From: an uncultured Litorilinea sp.
GTDB lineage: Bacteria; Chloroflexota; Anaerolineae; Caldilineales; Caldilineaceae
Assembly: GCA_946885925.1 (NCBI GenBank)
Contig: CAMPHP010000176.1
Coordinates: 1 to 6,605, forward strand
Reading direction: 5' to 3'
Length of the DNA stretch: 6,605 nt
Position 1 is the stretch's first letter, and every line of letters starts with the position of its first letter. A program made the translations under genes and the position numbers. This document shows positions 1 through 6,383 of the stretch, piece by piece. The notes under the pieces were generated by a model. It did not search any database. It saw only the letters and a list, made by a program, of their open reading frames with translations, and was not told where the DNA came from.

Positions 1-2
1 CC

Positions 3-1220
3 ATTAAACTTGCCTTCATCGGTTGCGGCGGCATTGCGCGCCGCCATGTAAAAGCAATGAAAGATCTCGTTGATCGCGGGCGTACTGGCTTCACAGTCAC
101 TGCCGTCTGTGACGCCAGCGTGGATGCAGCGCAAAATCTTGCGGAGGAACTCCACGAACAATTGGGCATGACACCCCGCATCTACAACGACTATCAGGCG
201 ATGCTCGCCCATGAGGAGTTAGATGGCGCAGACCTCTGCCTGCCCCACGGTCTTCACCACAGCTTTGCCATCTCCTGCATGGAGGCAGGCGTGCACGTCC
301 TCTGCGAAAAGCCAATCGGCGTGAGCCTCAAAGCAGGTCAATTAATGGCTGATGCCGCCGAACGCACAGGCAAAATCCTCTCCATCGCAGTTCCACATCG
401 CCGCCAGCCAGGTCAACGCGCCGTCCATTGGGTCCTAAACGAGTCTAAGTTAATCGGCACGCCACTGACCTTCTTTCACAACTACACGCGGCCCCCTGAG
501 CCTCAGGTAGCCAATCAGCCAGTACCTCAGCGTATCCTCTGGCGGCGCGACCGCATGATGTCTGGCGGTGGCATGACCCTCGACAGTGGTTTTCACTACT
601 GCGACAGCATTCGCTACTTCTTTGGCGATGTGGACAAAATTTACGCGGAAATGCGTGAGCTAAAATCCGGACGACCCATGTCCGTCCTAGAGCGACCCGA
701 AGATAGCATCTATGTCACCTTTTCATTCAAGAGTGGCGTAGTCGGTACATGGGCGTGGAGTGTAGCCGCACCCGGTGAGCCAATCGTGAATGTCGCCTTC
801 TATGGCAGCGGAGGCTCCCTGCACGATACCACTGCAAGCCCCTATCGTATCTTCCACCTCTTTGAGTGGCGTCCAGACGCTCGTGAAGATGGCTATCTCG
901 TGCAACAAGATGGAACGCGGTATACTTTAGCAGAGATCGAAGCTATGTATCTCGCCTCGCTCTCCCCAACGGAAGCTGAATTCACCTTCCCCGGTGGCAC
1001 AGAAGATGGCTTTGCCATTGAAATTTGGGAGTTTGTAGAACTTTTGCAAGGCAAACGAGAACGGCCCGAAGTAGACGCAGCCGAAGGTATCAAGTCCCTT
1101 GCCATTGGAGAAGCAATTTACGAATCAGCCTTTACAGGAGATGTCGTTCGCGTCGATGACATTCTCTCCGGCAAGCGAGGAACCTACCAAGCACCCATCG
1201 ATGCTCACTGGAATCTCTGA
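3..1220 (+). CDS. Gfo/Idh/MocA family NAD(P)-dependent oxidoreductase (5'-partial)
   Basis: This is probably a cytoplasmic dehydrogenase acting on a sugar, inositol or sugar-derived ring. The open frame continues upstream of the first ATG (position 57) to the window edge. Those extra codons (from position 3) encode the dinucleotide-binding start of the Rossmann fold, IGCGGIARRH, so the real start lies just outside the window and 57 is an internal Met. About 405 residues are visible, a normal length for the family. Family signatures are the EKPIG motif (codons from 306), whose Lys is the usual catalytic/cofactor residue, and the TLDSGFH segment, with Asp at 582 and His at 594 in the expected D-x3-H catalytic arrangement. 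The C-terminal half is the alpha/beta substrate domain. It is followed after 37 bp by a sugar isomerase-like gene, a common catabolic pairing. Family is certain; substrate cannot be told. Confidence 0.93.
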   Translation: MKLAFIGCGGIARRHVKAMKDLVDRGRTGFTVTAVCDASVDAAQNLAEELHEQLGMTPRIYNDYQAMLAHEELDGADLCLPHGLHHSFAISCMEAGVHVLCEKPIGVSLKAGQLMADAAERTGKILSIAVPHRRQPGQRAVHWVLNESKLIGTPLTFFHNYTRPPEPQVANQPVPQRILWRRDRMMSGGGMTLDSGFHYCDSIRYFFGDVDKIYAEMRELKSGRPMSVLERPEDSIYVTFSFKSGVVGTWAWSVAAPGEPIVNVAFYGSGGSLHDTTASPYRIFHLFEWRPDAREDGYLVQQDGTRYTLAEIEAMYLASLSPTEAEFTFPGGTEDGFAIEIWEFVELLQGKRERPEVDAAEGIKSLAIGEAIYESAFTGDVVRVDDILSGKRGTYQAPIDAHWNL

Positions 1221-1257
1221 AACAGTGAACCAGGGCAACAGACGAAAGAACGGTTAA

Positions 1258-2247
1258 ATGAAACTGGGTGTTGATAATTTTAGTCTTCGCTTTAACGATT
1301 GGGATGCCTTTCAACTTCTAGAGTATGCCAGCAAGATCGGTCTTGATGTGGTTCACTTTTCCGACTTAGGACCGTTCAAGAGCATAGAGGATGCCTATCT
1401 AGACGAAGTGAAGCAGACCGCCGACAACCTGAACATTGCACTCGAAGTGGGTATGGGTTCCATTTGCGAAACCTCTACAACCTTTTCGGCTGCAAAGGGC
1501 AGTGCCGTTCAACAATTGACCCAAATGCTTCACATTGCAGCGAGGTTCGATTCAGTAGCGGTGCGTTGTTTCTTGGGAGCCAATGCAGATCGGCGTACCC
1601 CCACGCCGCTGCAGGGCCACATAGATGCCACTATCGCCACCTGCCAAGCCGTTCGTCCCCTCGCGCTTGAGCTAGGTGTAAAAATCGCCATTGAGAACCA
1701 TGCGGGTGACCTGCAAGGATGGGAACTCAAGCAACTTATTGAGCGCGCTGGGCCAGAGTATGTCGGTGCATGTATCGACTCCGGCAATCCGCTGTGGGTT
1801 GGAGAAAGTCCATTCACAACACTGGATCACCTAGCTCCCTATGTAGTCATGAGCCATGTGCGTGACACAGCAGTTTGGCCCCATCCAAGGGGAGCAGTTG
1901 TTCAATGGGTCCCGATGGGTGAAGGCACAGTTCACATTGATCAATGGTCCAAGCAATACATCGCCCGCTGTCCCAACACCAACTTCACGTTGGAAGTCAT
2001 TGCGACGCTACCACCACGCATCTTGAATTATCTGGAGTCTGATTACTGGGACATCTATCCGGCTAGCTTGGCCCATGAGTTCGCCCGCTTTCTCAAGCAT
2101 GTTGCCGAGGGTGAATCCTATACCAAGCCCATCCTTACTGCGGATTGGGGGAACTTGACGCCGGAGATCCGTACAGCACTTGCCGTGGAGCAGCGCCGCC
2201 AGTTGGAACGAAGCGTGCGCTACTGCCGTGACATTCTCGGTATCTAG
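1258..2247 (+). CDS. Sugar phosphate isomerase/epimerase family protein (xylose isomerase-like TIM barrel)
   Basis: This 329-residue protein has the AP-endonuclease-2/xylose-isomerase TIM-barrel pattern. It begins MKLGVDNFS, the first barrel strand, which supports the ATG at 1258. The four positions that hold the divalent metal in this superfamily are all present: Glu146 in IAIENH, Asp174 in ACIDSGN, His200 in VMSHVRD and Glu246 in FTLEVI. It is therefore likely an active metal-dependent isomerase, epimerase or dehydratase on a sugar or keto-acid. It lies 37 bp downstream of a Gfo/Idh/MocA oxidoreductase on the same strand, so the two probably share a transcript and a substrate pathway (oxidation, then isomerisation). 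No good Shine-Dalgarno is visible before the start. No signal peptide or membrane segment is present, so it should be cytoplasmic. The exact reaction cannot be inferred from sequence alone. Confidence 0.88.
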   Translation: MKLGVDNFSLRFNDWDAFQLLEYASKIGLDVVHFSDLGPFKSIEDAYLDEVKQTADNLNIALEVGMGSICETSTTFSAAKGSAVQQLTQMLHIAARFDSVAVRCFLGANADRRTPTPLQGHIDATIATCQAVRPLALELGVKIAIENHAGDLQGWELKQLIERAGPEYVGACIDSGNPLWVGESPFTTLDHLAPYVVMSHVRDTAVWPHPRGAVVQWVPMGEGTVHIDQWSKQYIARCPNTNFTLEVIATLPPRILNYLESDYWDIYPASLAHEFARFLKHVAEGESYTKPILTADWGNLTPEIRTALAVEQRRQLERSVRYCRDILGI

Positions 2248-2276
2248 CCCAATTCACGAGACATGTCGCCCTTACT

Positions 2277-2313
2277 TTGAGAGCTATCCTACTTGTGTAA
2301 AGACAACTCTCAA
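2277..2313 (+). other. Possible hairpin after the sugar isomerase gene
   Basis: An inverted repeat TTGAGAG (2277-2283) / CTCTCAA (2307-2313) encloses a second short one, TTGT (2293-2296) / ACAA (2303-2306). Together they could fold into an 11-bp stem with a 9-nt bulge on one side and a 6-nt loop. It begins 30 bp after the isomerase stop codon. No T-run follows, so it is not a standard intrinsic terminator; it could be an mRNA-end or attenuator structure, or chance. Confidence 0.22.
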
Positions 2314-2346
2314 CGAGAATAGGCCCGTCATCATCGATTCGCACTT

Positions 2347-2370
2347 GACCTATTCGCAGACCTATTCGCA
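2347..2370 (+). repeat. Perfect 12-bp tandem repeat upstream of the GTP cyclohydrolase fusion
   Basis: GACCTATTCGCA occurs twice back to back (2347-2358 and 2359-2370). The core ATTCGCA also occurs a third time just before, at 2337-2343, giving three copies spaced 15 and 12 bp apart in the 182-bp gap before the RibA-RibD_C gene. TTGACC at 2345-2350 resembles a -35 element, but no convincing -10 lies at the usual distance. Repeats about one helical turn apart can be binding sites for a regulator; this is inference only, and slippage duplication is equally possible. Confidence 0.5.
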
Positions 2371-2429
2371 TTTGAGCCAGTTGTACTTACCTATCACACG
2401 AGCCTTGTTCTCGTTCAGCCACAACAATC

Positions 2430-3839
2430 ATGCACGCTGACCTAGTTCGCCGTACGACCACTGCACGTATCCCTACCGCCGAAGGTTCCTTCCAACTTTG
2501 CCACTACATCGATTCCCGTGACGGCAAAGAACATCTCGCGCTCATTATGGGTCAGGTACAGGGACAGGACGAGATACTCGTTCGCGTTCATTCTGAATGT
2601 TTCACGGGCGATGTCTTGGGCTCACAACGCTGTGACTGTGGAGAGCAGTTACATCAAGCCATGCGCTTGATCGCCAAAGAGGGCCAAGGTGTTATCATCT
2701 ACCTGCGCCAAGAAGGGCGGGGCATCGGTCTTGCCCAAAAGCTCAGGGCCTACAATCTTCAAGATCAAGGCTACGACACAGTTGATGCAAATCTAATGTT
2801 GGGTCATCAGGCCGACGAGCGCGAATACTCTGCTGCTGCGGCCATTCTCCATGATCTAGAAATCAACTCGATCCGCCTGATGACCAATAATCCAGCAAAG
2901 ATTGACCACCTAACAGAGCTAGGCGTCACAGTTGGCGCACGCTTGCCATTGGTCAGCACTGTTACCCACGACAATGCGGCCTATCTTGCGACCAAAGTTC
3001 AGCGCATGCACCATCTGCTGGCGCTCCCCCCGCCTGCTGCCGATGCCTATACAAACGGTCATGCCCATGGCAGCACGGCCATGACACATGCCCACCATCT
3101 GGCTGCGCTCTATGACAAGGCACTCGCTCATTATGCGGCACACGGCCAACCCTACATCACACTGAGCTATGCCCAAACGCTTGACGGCACCATCGGTTCG
3201 GCCAATGGTAGTCCCTTGCGCATCAGCGGCCCCGAGTCGCTCTACGTTACCCATCAGTTACGGGCGCGTCACGACGCTATTCTCATCGGGATCGGCACCC
3301 TCCTGGCTGACGATCCCCAACTCACCGTACGCCTTACGGAAGGCCCACAGCCCCAGCCAATCATTGTTGACAGCCATCTACGCATTCCGCTGAACGCGCG
3401 CATCTGGTCACACCCCAAGCCACCCTGGATCGCCACCATTGATACGGATACGCCACAAGCCCATGCGTTACGTGCACAGGGTGCGCGCCTCATCCACTTG
3501 CCCGCCACACCAGAGCAACAGGTGGACATGTCTGTACTCTTTGCTCACCTGGGTAGTATAGGCATCCGCTCAGTCATGGTCGAAGGTGGTGCAGCCATTA
3601 TCGCCAACCTGATTCATCAACGGCTTGCCCACTATGCGGTTGTGACCGTTGCCCCCCGCTACACTCCTGGTGTACGTGTCACCGCTCCCAATTCTCAAGC
3701 AAGCGCCTTATTGCAGGACGTCTACTACTCTCAGGCAGGCAACGACATGCTCTTATGGGGCGAATTTAATTGGACACAAACTGGGACGACCGCTGCTGCC
3801 ATTTCCCTCCCGACCAATACTGTCTCACCCACAGCATAG
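2430..3839 (+). CDS. Bifunctional GTP cyclohydrolase II / RibD C-terminal reductase fusion
   Basis: A 469-residue two-domain cytoplasmic enzyme. Residues about 5-198 are a complete GTP cyclohydrolase II (RibA): zinc ligands Cys57, Cys68, Cys70; the RQEGRGIGL stretch (93-101); Tyr108, Asp129 and Arg131 at the E. coli catalytic positions; and the TNNPAKI motif (152-158). Family knowledge predicts GTP to 2,5-diamino-6-ribosylamino-pyrimidinone 5'-phosphate plus formate and pyrophosphate; the retained Tyr argues against the formamidopyrimidine-only variants. A His/Ala-rich linker (about 199-240) leads to a RibD_C (DHFR-like) NADPH reductase domain: PYITLSYAQTLDG (241-253), LADDPQLTVR (292-301) and VEGGA (384-388). 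The RibD deaminase domain and RibB are absent. The start at ATG 2430 fits the RibA N-terminus, although no Shine-Dalgarno is visible. The next gene starts 2 bp after its stop. It probably supplies a reduced pyrimidine, or reduces a pterin, for the cassette. Confidence 0.93.
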   Translation: MHADLVRRTTTARIPTAEGSFQLCHYIDSRDGKEHLALIMGQVQGQDEILVRVHSECFTGDVLGSQRCDCGEQLHQAMRLIAKEGQGVIIYLRQEGRGIGLAQKLRAYNLQDQGYDTVDANLMLGHQADEREYSAAAAILHDLEINSIRLMTNNPAKIDHLTELGVTVGARLPLVSTVTHDNAAYLATKVQRMHHLLALPPPAADAYTNGHAHGSTAMTHAHHLAALYDKALAHYAAHGQPYITLSYAQTLDGTIGSANGSPLRISGPESLYVTHQLRARHDAILIGIGTLLADDPQLTVRLTEGPQPQPIIVDSHLRIPLNARIWSHPKPPWIATIDTDTPQAHALRAQGARLIHLPATPEQQVDMSVLFAHLGSIGIRSVMVEGGAAIIANLIHQRLAHYAVVTVAPRYTPGVRVTAPNSQASALLQDVYYSQAGNDMLLWGEFNWTQTGTTAAAISLPTNTVSPTA

Positions 3840-3841
3840 CC

Positions 3842-4831
3842 ATGCGCAACACGCTCTATTTCGTGTCCCCCTACCAAGTCAAAGTACGCAATGAACCGCT
3901 GCCCACACTCCAGCCCCATCAAGTACTGGTACGAACTGTGGTTTCTGCGATCAGCGCCGGAACCGAACTCCTCTTCTATCGAGGTCAGGTTCCAAAAGGG
4001 ATGGCAGTCGATGCTACCATCCAGGGAATGGATAGCGCTGTGCAATATCCTCTCGCCTACGGCTATGCCTGTGCAGGTGAGGTCATCGCCATTGGCGACG
4101 AGGTAGCCCCTAGCTGGTACGGGCGTAGGGTCTTCGCCTTTCACCCACATACCAGCACCTTTGCCCTGGATCCATCCGCACTCGTGCCCATACCGGACGA
4201 TCTCAGTTATGAGCAAGCGGTCTTTCTCCCCAACATGGAAACGGCCGTAAACTTTGCGATGGATGCTCAACCCATCGTCGGTGAACGCGTCCTGCTCTTC
4301 GGGCTAGGGGTAGTTGGCCTACTAACGCTGCATCTACTACGACGCTTTCCCCTTGCCTCACTACTTGCTACGGATGGCTATGCGAATCGTCGAAATATTG
4401 CAGGTGCGTGGGGAGCAGATGCCGTTCTCTCACCCGAGCAGATTCAAGCATTTCGCGGCTTGGACCCAGATCTAATTCTCGAGCTAACTAGCAACCCCGC
4501 GGCCTTAGCAACAGCTATCGACGTTGCCGGATATGGCACGCGAATTCTTGTCGGCTCTTGGTATGGCGATAAATCTGCAACCCTGCCGCTTGGTGGCTCA
4601 TTCCACCGCAATCGTATCCAGCTATTCAGCAGTCAAGTGAGCACCCTAGATGGGCAATTCGCCAACCGTTGGAACAAGTCACGCCGTCTCGACACAGCTT
4701 GGACATGGCTCCGCACCGTGCCAGTGGATGATCTCATCACTCATCGCCTGCCAATCACAGCAGCTAGTCAAGCCTATCAGTTGCTCGATCAACAACCCGA
4801 CCAAGCGCTCCAAATCCTGCTGGCCTATTAA
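3842..4831 (+). CDS. Medium-chain dehydrogenase/reductase lacking zinc ligands, BchC-like
   Basis: A 329-residue MDR-superfamily oxidoreductase with an N-terminal GroES-like domain (about 1-125) and a Rossmann domain containing GLGVVG (154-159). Asp178 at the end of the second strand suggests NAD(H) preference. The catalytic zinc ligands of alcohol dehydrogenases are missing: the Cys site reads ISAGTE (Ser38) and the GHE site reads GYA (Tyr75-Ala76). The four-Cys structural zinc loop is also absent. From memory, the ISAGTE and PLAYGYACAGEV segments resemble BchC (bacteriochlorophyllide hydroxyethyl dehydrogenase), so the substrate may be a side-chain alcohol or ketone on a ring compound. The start chosen is ATG 3842, 2 bp after the RibA-RibD_C stop. 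An in-frame ATG at 3770 would add 24 atypical residues and overlap the upstream gene by 70 bp. Tight coupling implies a shared pathway. Substrate unknown. Confidence 0.87.
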   Translation: MRNTLYFVSPYQVKVRNEPLPTLQPHQVLVRTVVSAISAGTELLFYRGQVPKGMAVDATIQGMDSAVQYPLAYGYACAGEVIAIGDEVAPSWYGRRVFAFHPHTSTFALDPSALVPIPDDLSYEQAVFLPNMETAVNFAMDAQPIVGERVLLFGLGVVGLLTLHLLRRFPLASLLATDGYANRRNIAGAWGADAVLSPEQIQAFRGLDPDLILELTSNPAALATAIDVAGYGTRILVGSWYGDKSATLPLGGSFHRNRIQLFSSQVSTLDGQFANRWNKSRRLDTAWTWLRTVPVDDLITHRLPITAASQAYQLLDQQPDQALQILLAY

Positions 4832-4853
4832 CATACCTTATTAGCATACCTTA
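4828..4853 (+). repeat. Imperfect 13-bp tandem repeat between the dehydrogenase and PTPS-like genes
   Basis: TTAACATACCTTA (4828-4840) is followed directly by TTAGCATACCTTA (4841-4853), with one mismatch. The first copy starts one base before the dehydrogenase stop codon, so the second copy is pure spacer. It probably arose by slippage. It lengthens to 45 bp what is otherwise the only loose junction in the cassette. Confidence 0.6.
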
Positions 4854-4876
4854 CGAACATCTCTCTGGGGCATCGC

Positions 4877-5269
4877 ATGTACACACTGGCAGTCCGCCGC
4901 AATTTTGTGGCACAACATTTTCTAATCGGTGGCGACTGGGGAGCAGAGAATTTCTGGCATTCCCACCATTACCAGCTTGAATTACAACTTGAAGGTGCCG
5001 AGTTAAACCAACACGGCTATCTCGTAGATATTGTGCAAGTCGAAGCGGCACTCAATGACCTCGTCGCTTACTACCGGGACAAGACACTCAACGATCTGCC
5101 AGAATTCGCCAATCTCAACCCCAGCATCGAGCACTTCACGCGCATTGCCAGCCATCAACTTGCGTCCAAAGTCTATACCAGCAACCTAAGCGCATTGACA
5201 GTTAAAATCTGGGAAAATGAGATCGCCTGGGCATCATACCGCACCACGCTCCCTCTCACCACACAGTAA
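4877..5269 (+). CDS. 6-pyruvoyl-tetrahydropterin synthase/QueD fold protein with replaced catalytic triad
   Basis: A 130-residue protein, the usual length for a single PTPS/QueD (T-fold) subunit. The three zinc histidines are present: His14 in FVAQHF, and His28 and His30 in HSHHY. Asp51 in LVDI, the TLND...NPSIE segment (70-85) and Glu113 in KIWENEIAW are also kept; the Glu is the residue that normally anchors the pterin ring. By alignment from memory with E. coli QueD, the catalytic Cys (four residues before the first zinc His of the HxH pair) is Glu24, and the Asp-His pair before xxLND is Arg67-Asp68. Plasmodium-type PTPS also has Glu for Cys, so lyase chemistry on a dihydroneopterin-like side chain is possible, but the altered Asp-His pair argues for a different reaction or a binding role. 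A G-run at 4867-4870 is a weak ribosome-binding candidate. The glycosyltransferase gene starts 13 bp after its stop. Confidence 0.87.
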   Translation: MYTLAVRRNFVAQHFLIGGDWGAENFWHSHHYQLELQLEGAELNQHGYLVDIVQVEAALNDLVAYYRDKTLNDLPEFANLNPSIEHFTRIASHQLASKVYTSNLSALTVKIWENEIAWASYRTTLPLTTQ

Positions 5270-5282
5270 GTCGAGTGTCCGG

Positions 5283-6383
5283 GTGAAAATCGGCCTGATC
5301 ATCTACGGGACTCTGGATACACTCTCTGGCGGCTATCTCTATGACCGCCAGTTGGTGGCGCATCTGCGCGCCAATGGGTGCGAAGTTGAGATCCTAAGCT
5401 TGCCCTGGCGCAACTATCCTTCACACCTCAGCGACAATTTACGGCTTAATTGGGCGCGCCAGATAGCAGACACCAATTACGATCTTTTGCTGCAAGACGA
5501 GCTTAACCACCCTTCCCTCTTTTTGCTAAACAGGCTGCTACGCCGCCAATGTACCTGTCCCCTCATCACGATTGTCCATCATCTGCGTAGCAGCGAAGAC
5601 CATCCTGCCGCCCTACTGCCCTTCTATCGGGCAGTGGAGCGACAATACCTGACCACCATAGACGGCTGCATCTTTAACAGCCAGACTACCAAACAAACCG
5701 TGCATCAACTTCTGGGCGATTCAGTGCCTCATGTAGTTGCTTATCCTGCCGCCGACCATTTACAGCCGCCCACTCACAGCAGCGTTATCAGTGCCATCAC
5801 CGAGCGACTACAACGGCGCGCACCGCTACAATTACTCTTCGTGGGCAACCTGATGGCTCGCAAGCGCCTGCACACAGTATTGCACGCCCTAGCTCATCTA
5901 AATCAGCCCAACTGGCAGCTACACATCGTTGGTAGCCAAGCAGTTGATCCAGGCTACAGCAGTGACATGCACCAACTTGCCAGCAGACTCGCCCTTTCCT
6001 CGCGTCTCACTTGGCACGGTCGTATCAGCAACGAAGAGCTTGTAAAGCTATATTTGACCAGCGACTCTCTTGTCATGCCCTCCTATGAAGGTTTCGGCAT
6101 TGTCTATCTTGAGGCAATGGCCCACGGCTTGCCAGTAATTGCCACTACCGCAGGCGCGGCTCGCGAGATCGTCCAACCTGGCAAGAATGGCTATCTCATT
6201 CCGCTTGACGACGATATGAGACTCGCCCAATATCTTGAGCGCATCCAAACAAATCGAGTTCACCTAGCCACCCTTGCTTTCCATGCGCGCCAGAGCTTTG
6301 AAGCGCACCCCACCTGGCAAGAGAGCATGCACGCAGCTTTTCAATGGCTATGCGAATTCACCAAACGAGCCTATATAGAATGA
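5283..6383 (+). CDS. GT-B glycosyltransferase, family 4
   Basis: A 366-residue retaining glycosyltransferase of the GT4 type. The N-terminal domain opens with [20 protein letters not shown], whose Gly-Gly loop is typical of the first GT-B Rossmann strand. The C-terminal donor domain has [12 protein letters not shown] (Arg193, Lys194 at the phosphate-contact positions) and the EX7E motif in [20 protein letters not shown] (Glu269, Glu277), followed by a GYLI segment. No signal peptide or transmembrane helix is seen. The GTG at 5283 is chosen as start because it places the first beta strand at residue 2 and leaves a 13-bp gap after the PTPS-like gene. The upstream in-frame ATG at 5217 would add 22 low-complexity residues inside that gene. 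It overlaps the next gene by 4 bp (ATGA). It most likely transfers a sugar to the cassette product; neither donor nor acceptor can be identified. Confidence 0.9.
   Translation: MKIGLIIYGTLDTLSGGYLYDRQLVAHLRANGCEVEILSLPWRNYPSHLSDNLRLNWARQIADTNYDLLLQDELNHPSLFLLNRLLRRQCTCPLITIVHHLRSSEDHPAALLPFYRAVERQYLTTIDGCIFNSQTTKQTVHQLLGDSVPHVVAYPAADHLQPPTHSSVISAITERLQRRAPLQLLFVGNLMARKRLHTVLHALAHLNQPNWQLHIVGSQAVDPGYSSDMHQLASRLALSSRLTWHGRISNEELVKLYLTSDSLVMPSYEGFGIVYLEAMAHGLPVIATTAGAAREIVQPGKNGYLIPLDDDMRLAQYLERIQTNRVHLATLAFHARQSFEAHPTWQESMHAAFQWLCEFTKRAYIE

Noticed and set aside
2277..2313. Intrinsic terminator after the isomerase gene
   Set aside because: The stem is bulged and AT-rich and no T-tract follows; kept only as a low-confidence hairpin.
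2293..2320. Sigma-70 promoter TTGTGT - 16 bp - GAGAAT
   Set aside because: Only 3 of 6 and 4 of 6 consensus matches, and it lies within the possible hairpin; not better than chance in a sequence of this length.
2248..2429. FMN riboswitch upstream of a RibA-type gene
   Set aside because: The conserved purine-rich RFN blocks are not visible in the 182 bp, and the region is short for that aptamer plus an expression platform.
2180..2440. 86-codon plus-strand frame bridging the isomerase end and the intergenic gap
   Set aside because: Its first third overlaps the isomerase in another frame and the rest is low-complexity translation of the gap, with no recognisable domain and no ribosome-binding site.
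3770..3841. Upstream ATG for the dehydrogenase gene
   Set aside because: The extra 24 residues are atypical (Cys/Asp/Trp-rich) and would overlap the fusion gene by 70 bp; ATG 3842 starts at the first beta strand with a 2-bp gap.
3731..4270. 179-codon open frame on the minus strand
   Set aside because: It lies across the end of the RibA-RibD_C gene and the first half of the dehydrogenase gene, both with clear family motifs, and its translation resembles no family I know. It is a shadow frame.
5217..5282. Upstream ATG for the glycosyltransferase gene
   Set aside because: The extra 22 residues lie mostly inside the PTPS-like gene and precede the expected first strand; GTG 5283 places KIGLIIYG at the N-terminus as in GT-B enzymes.
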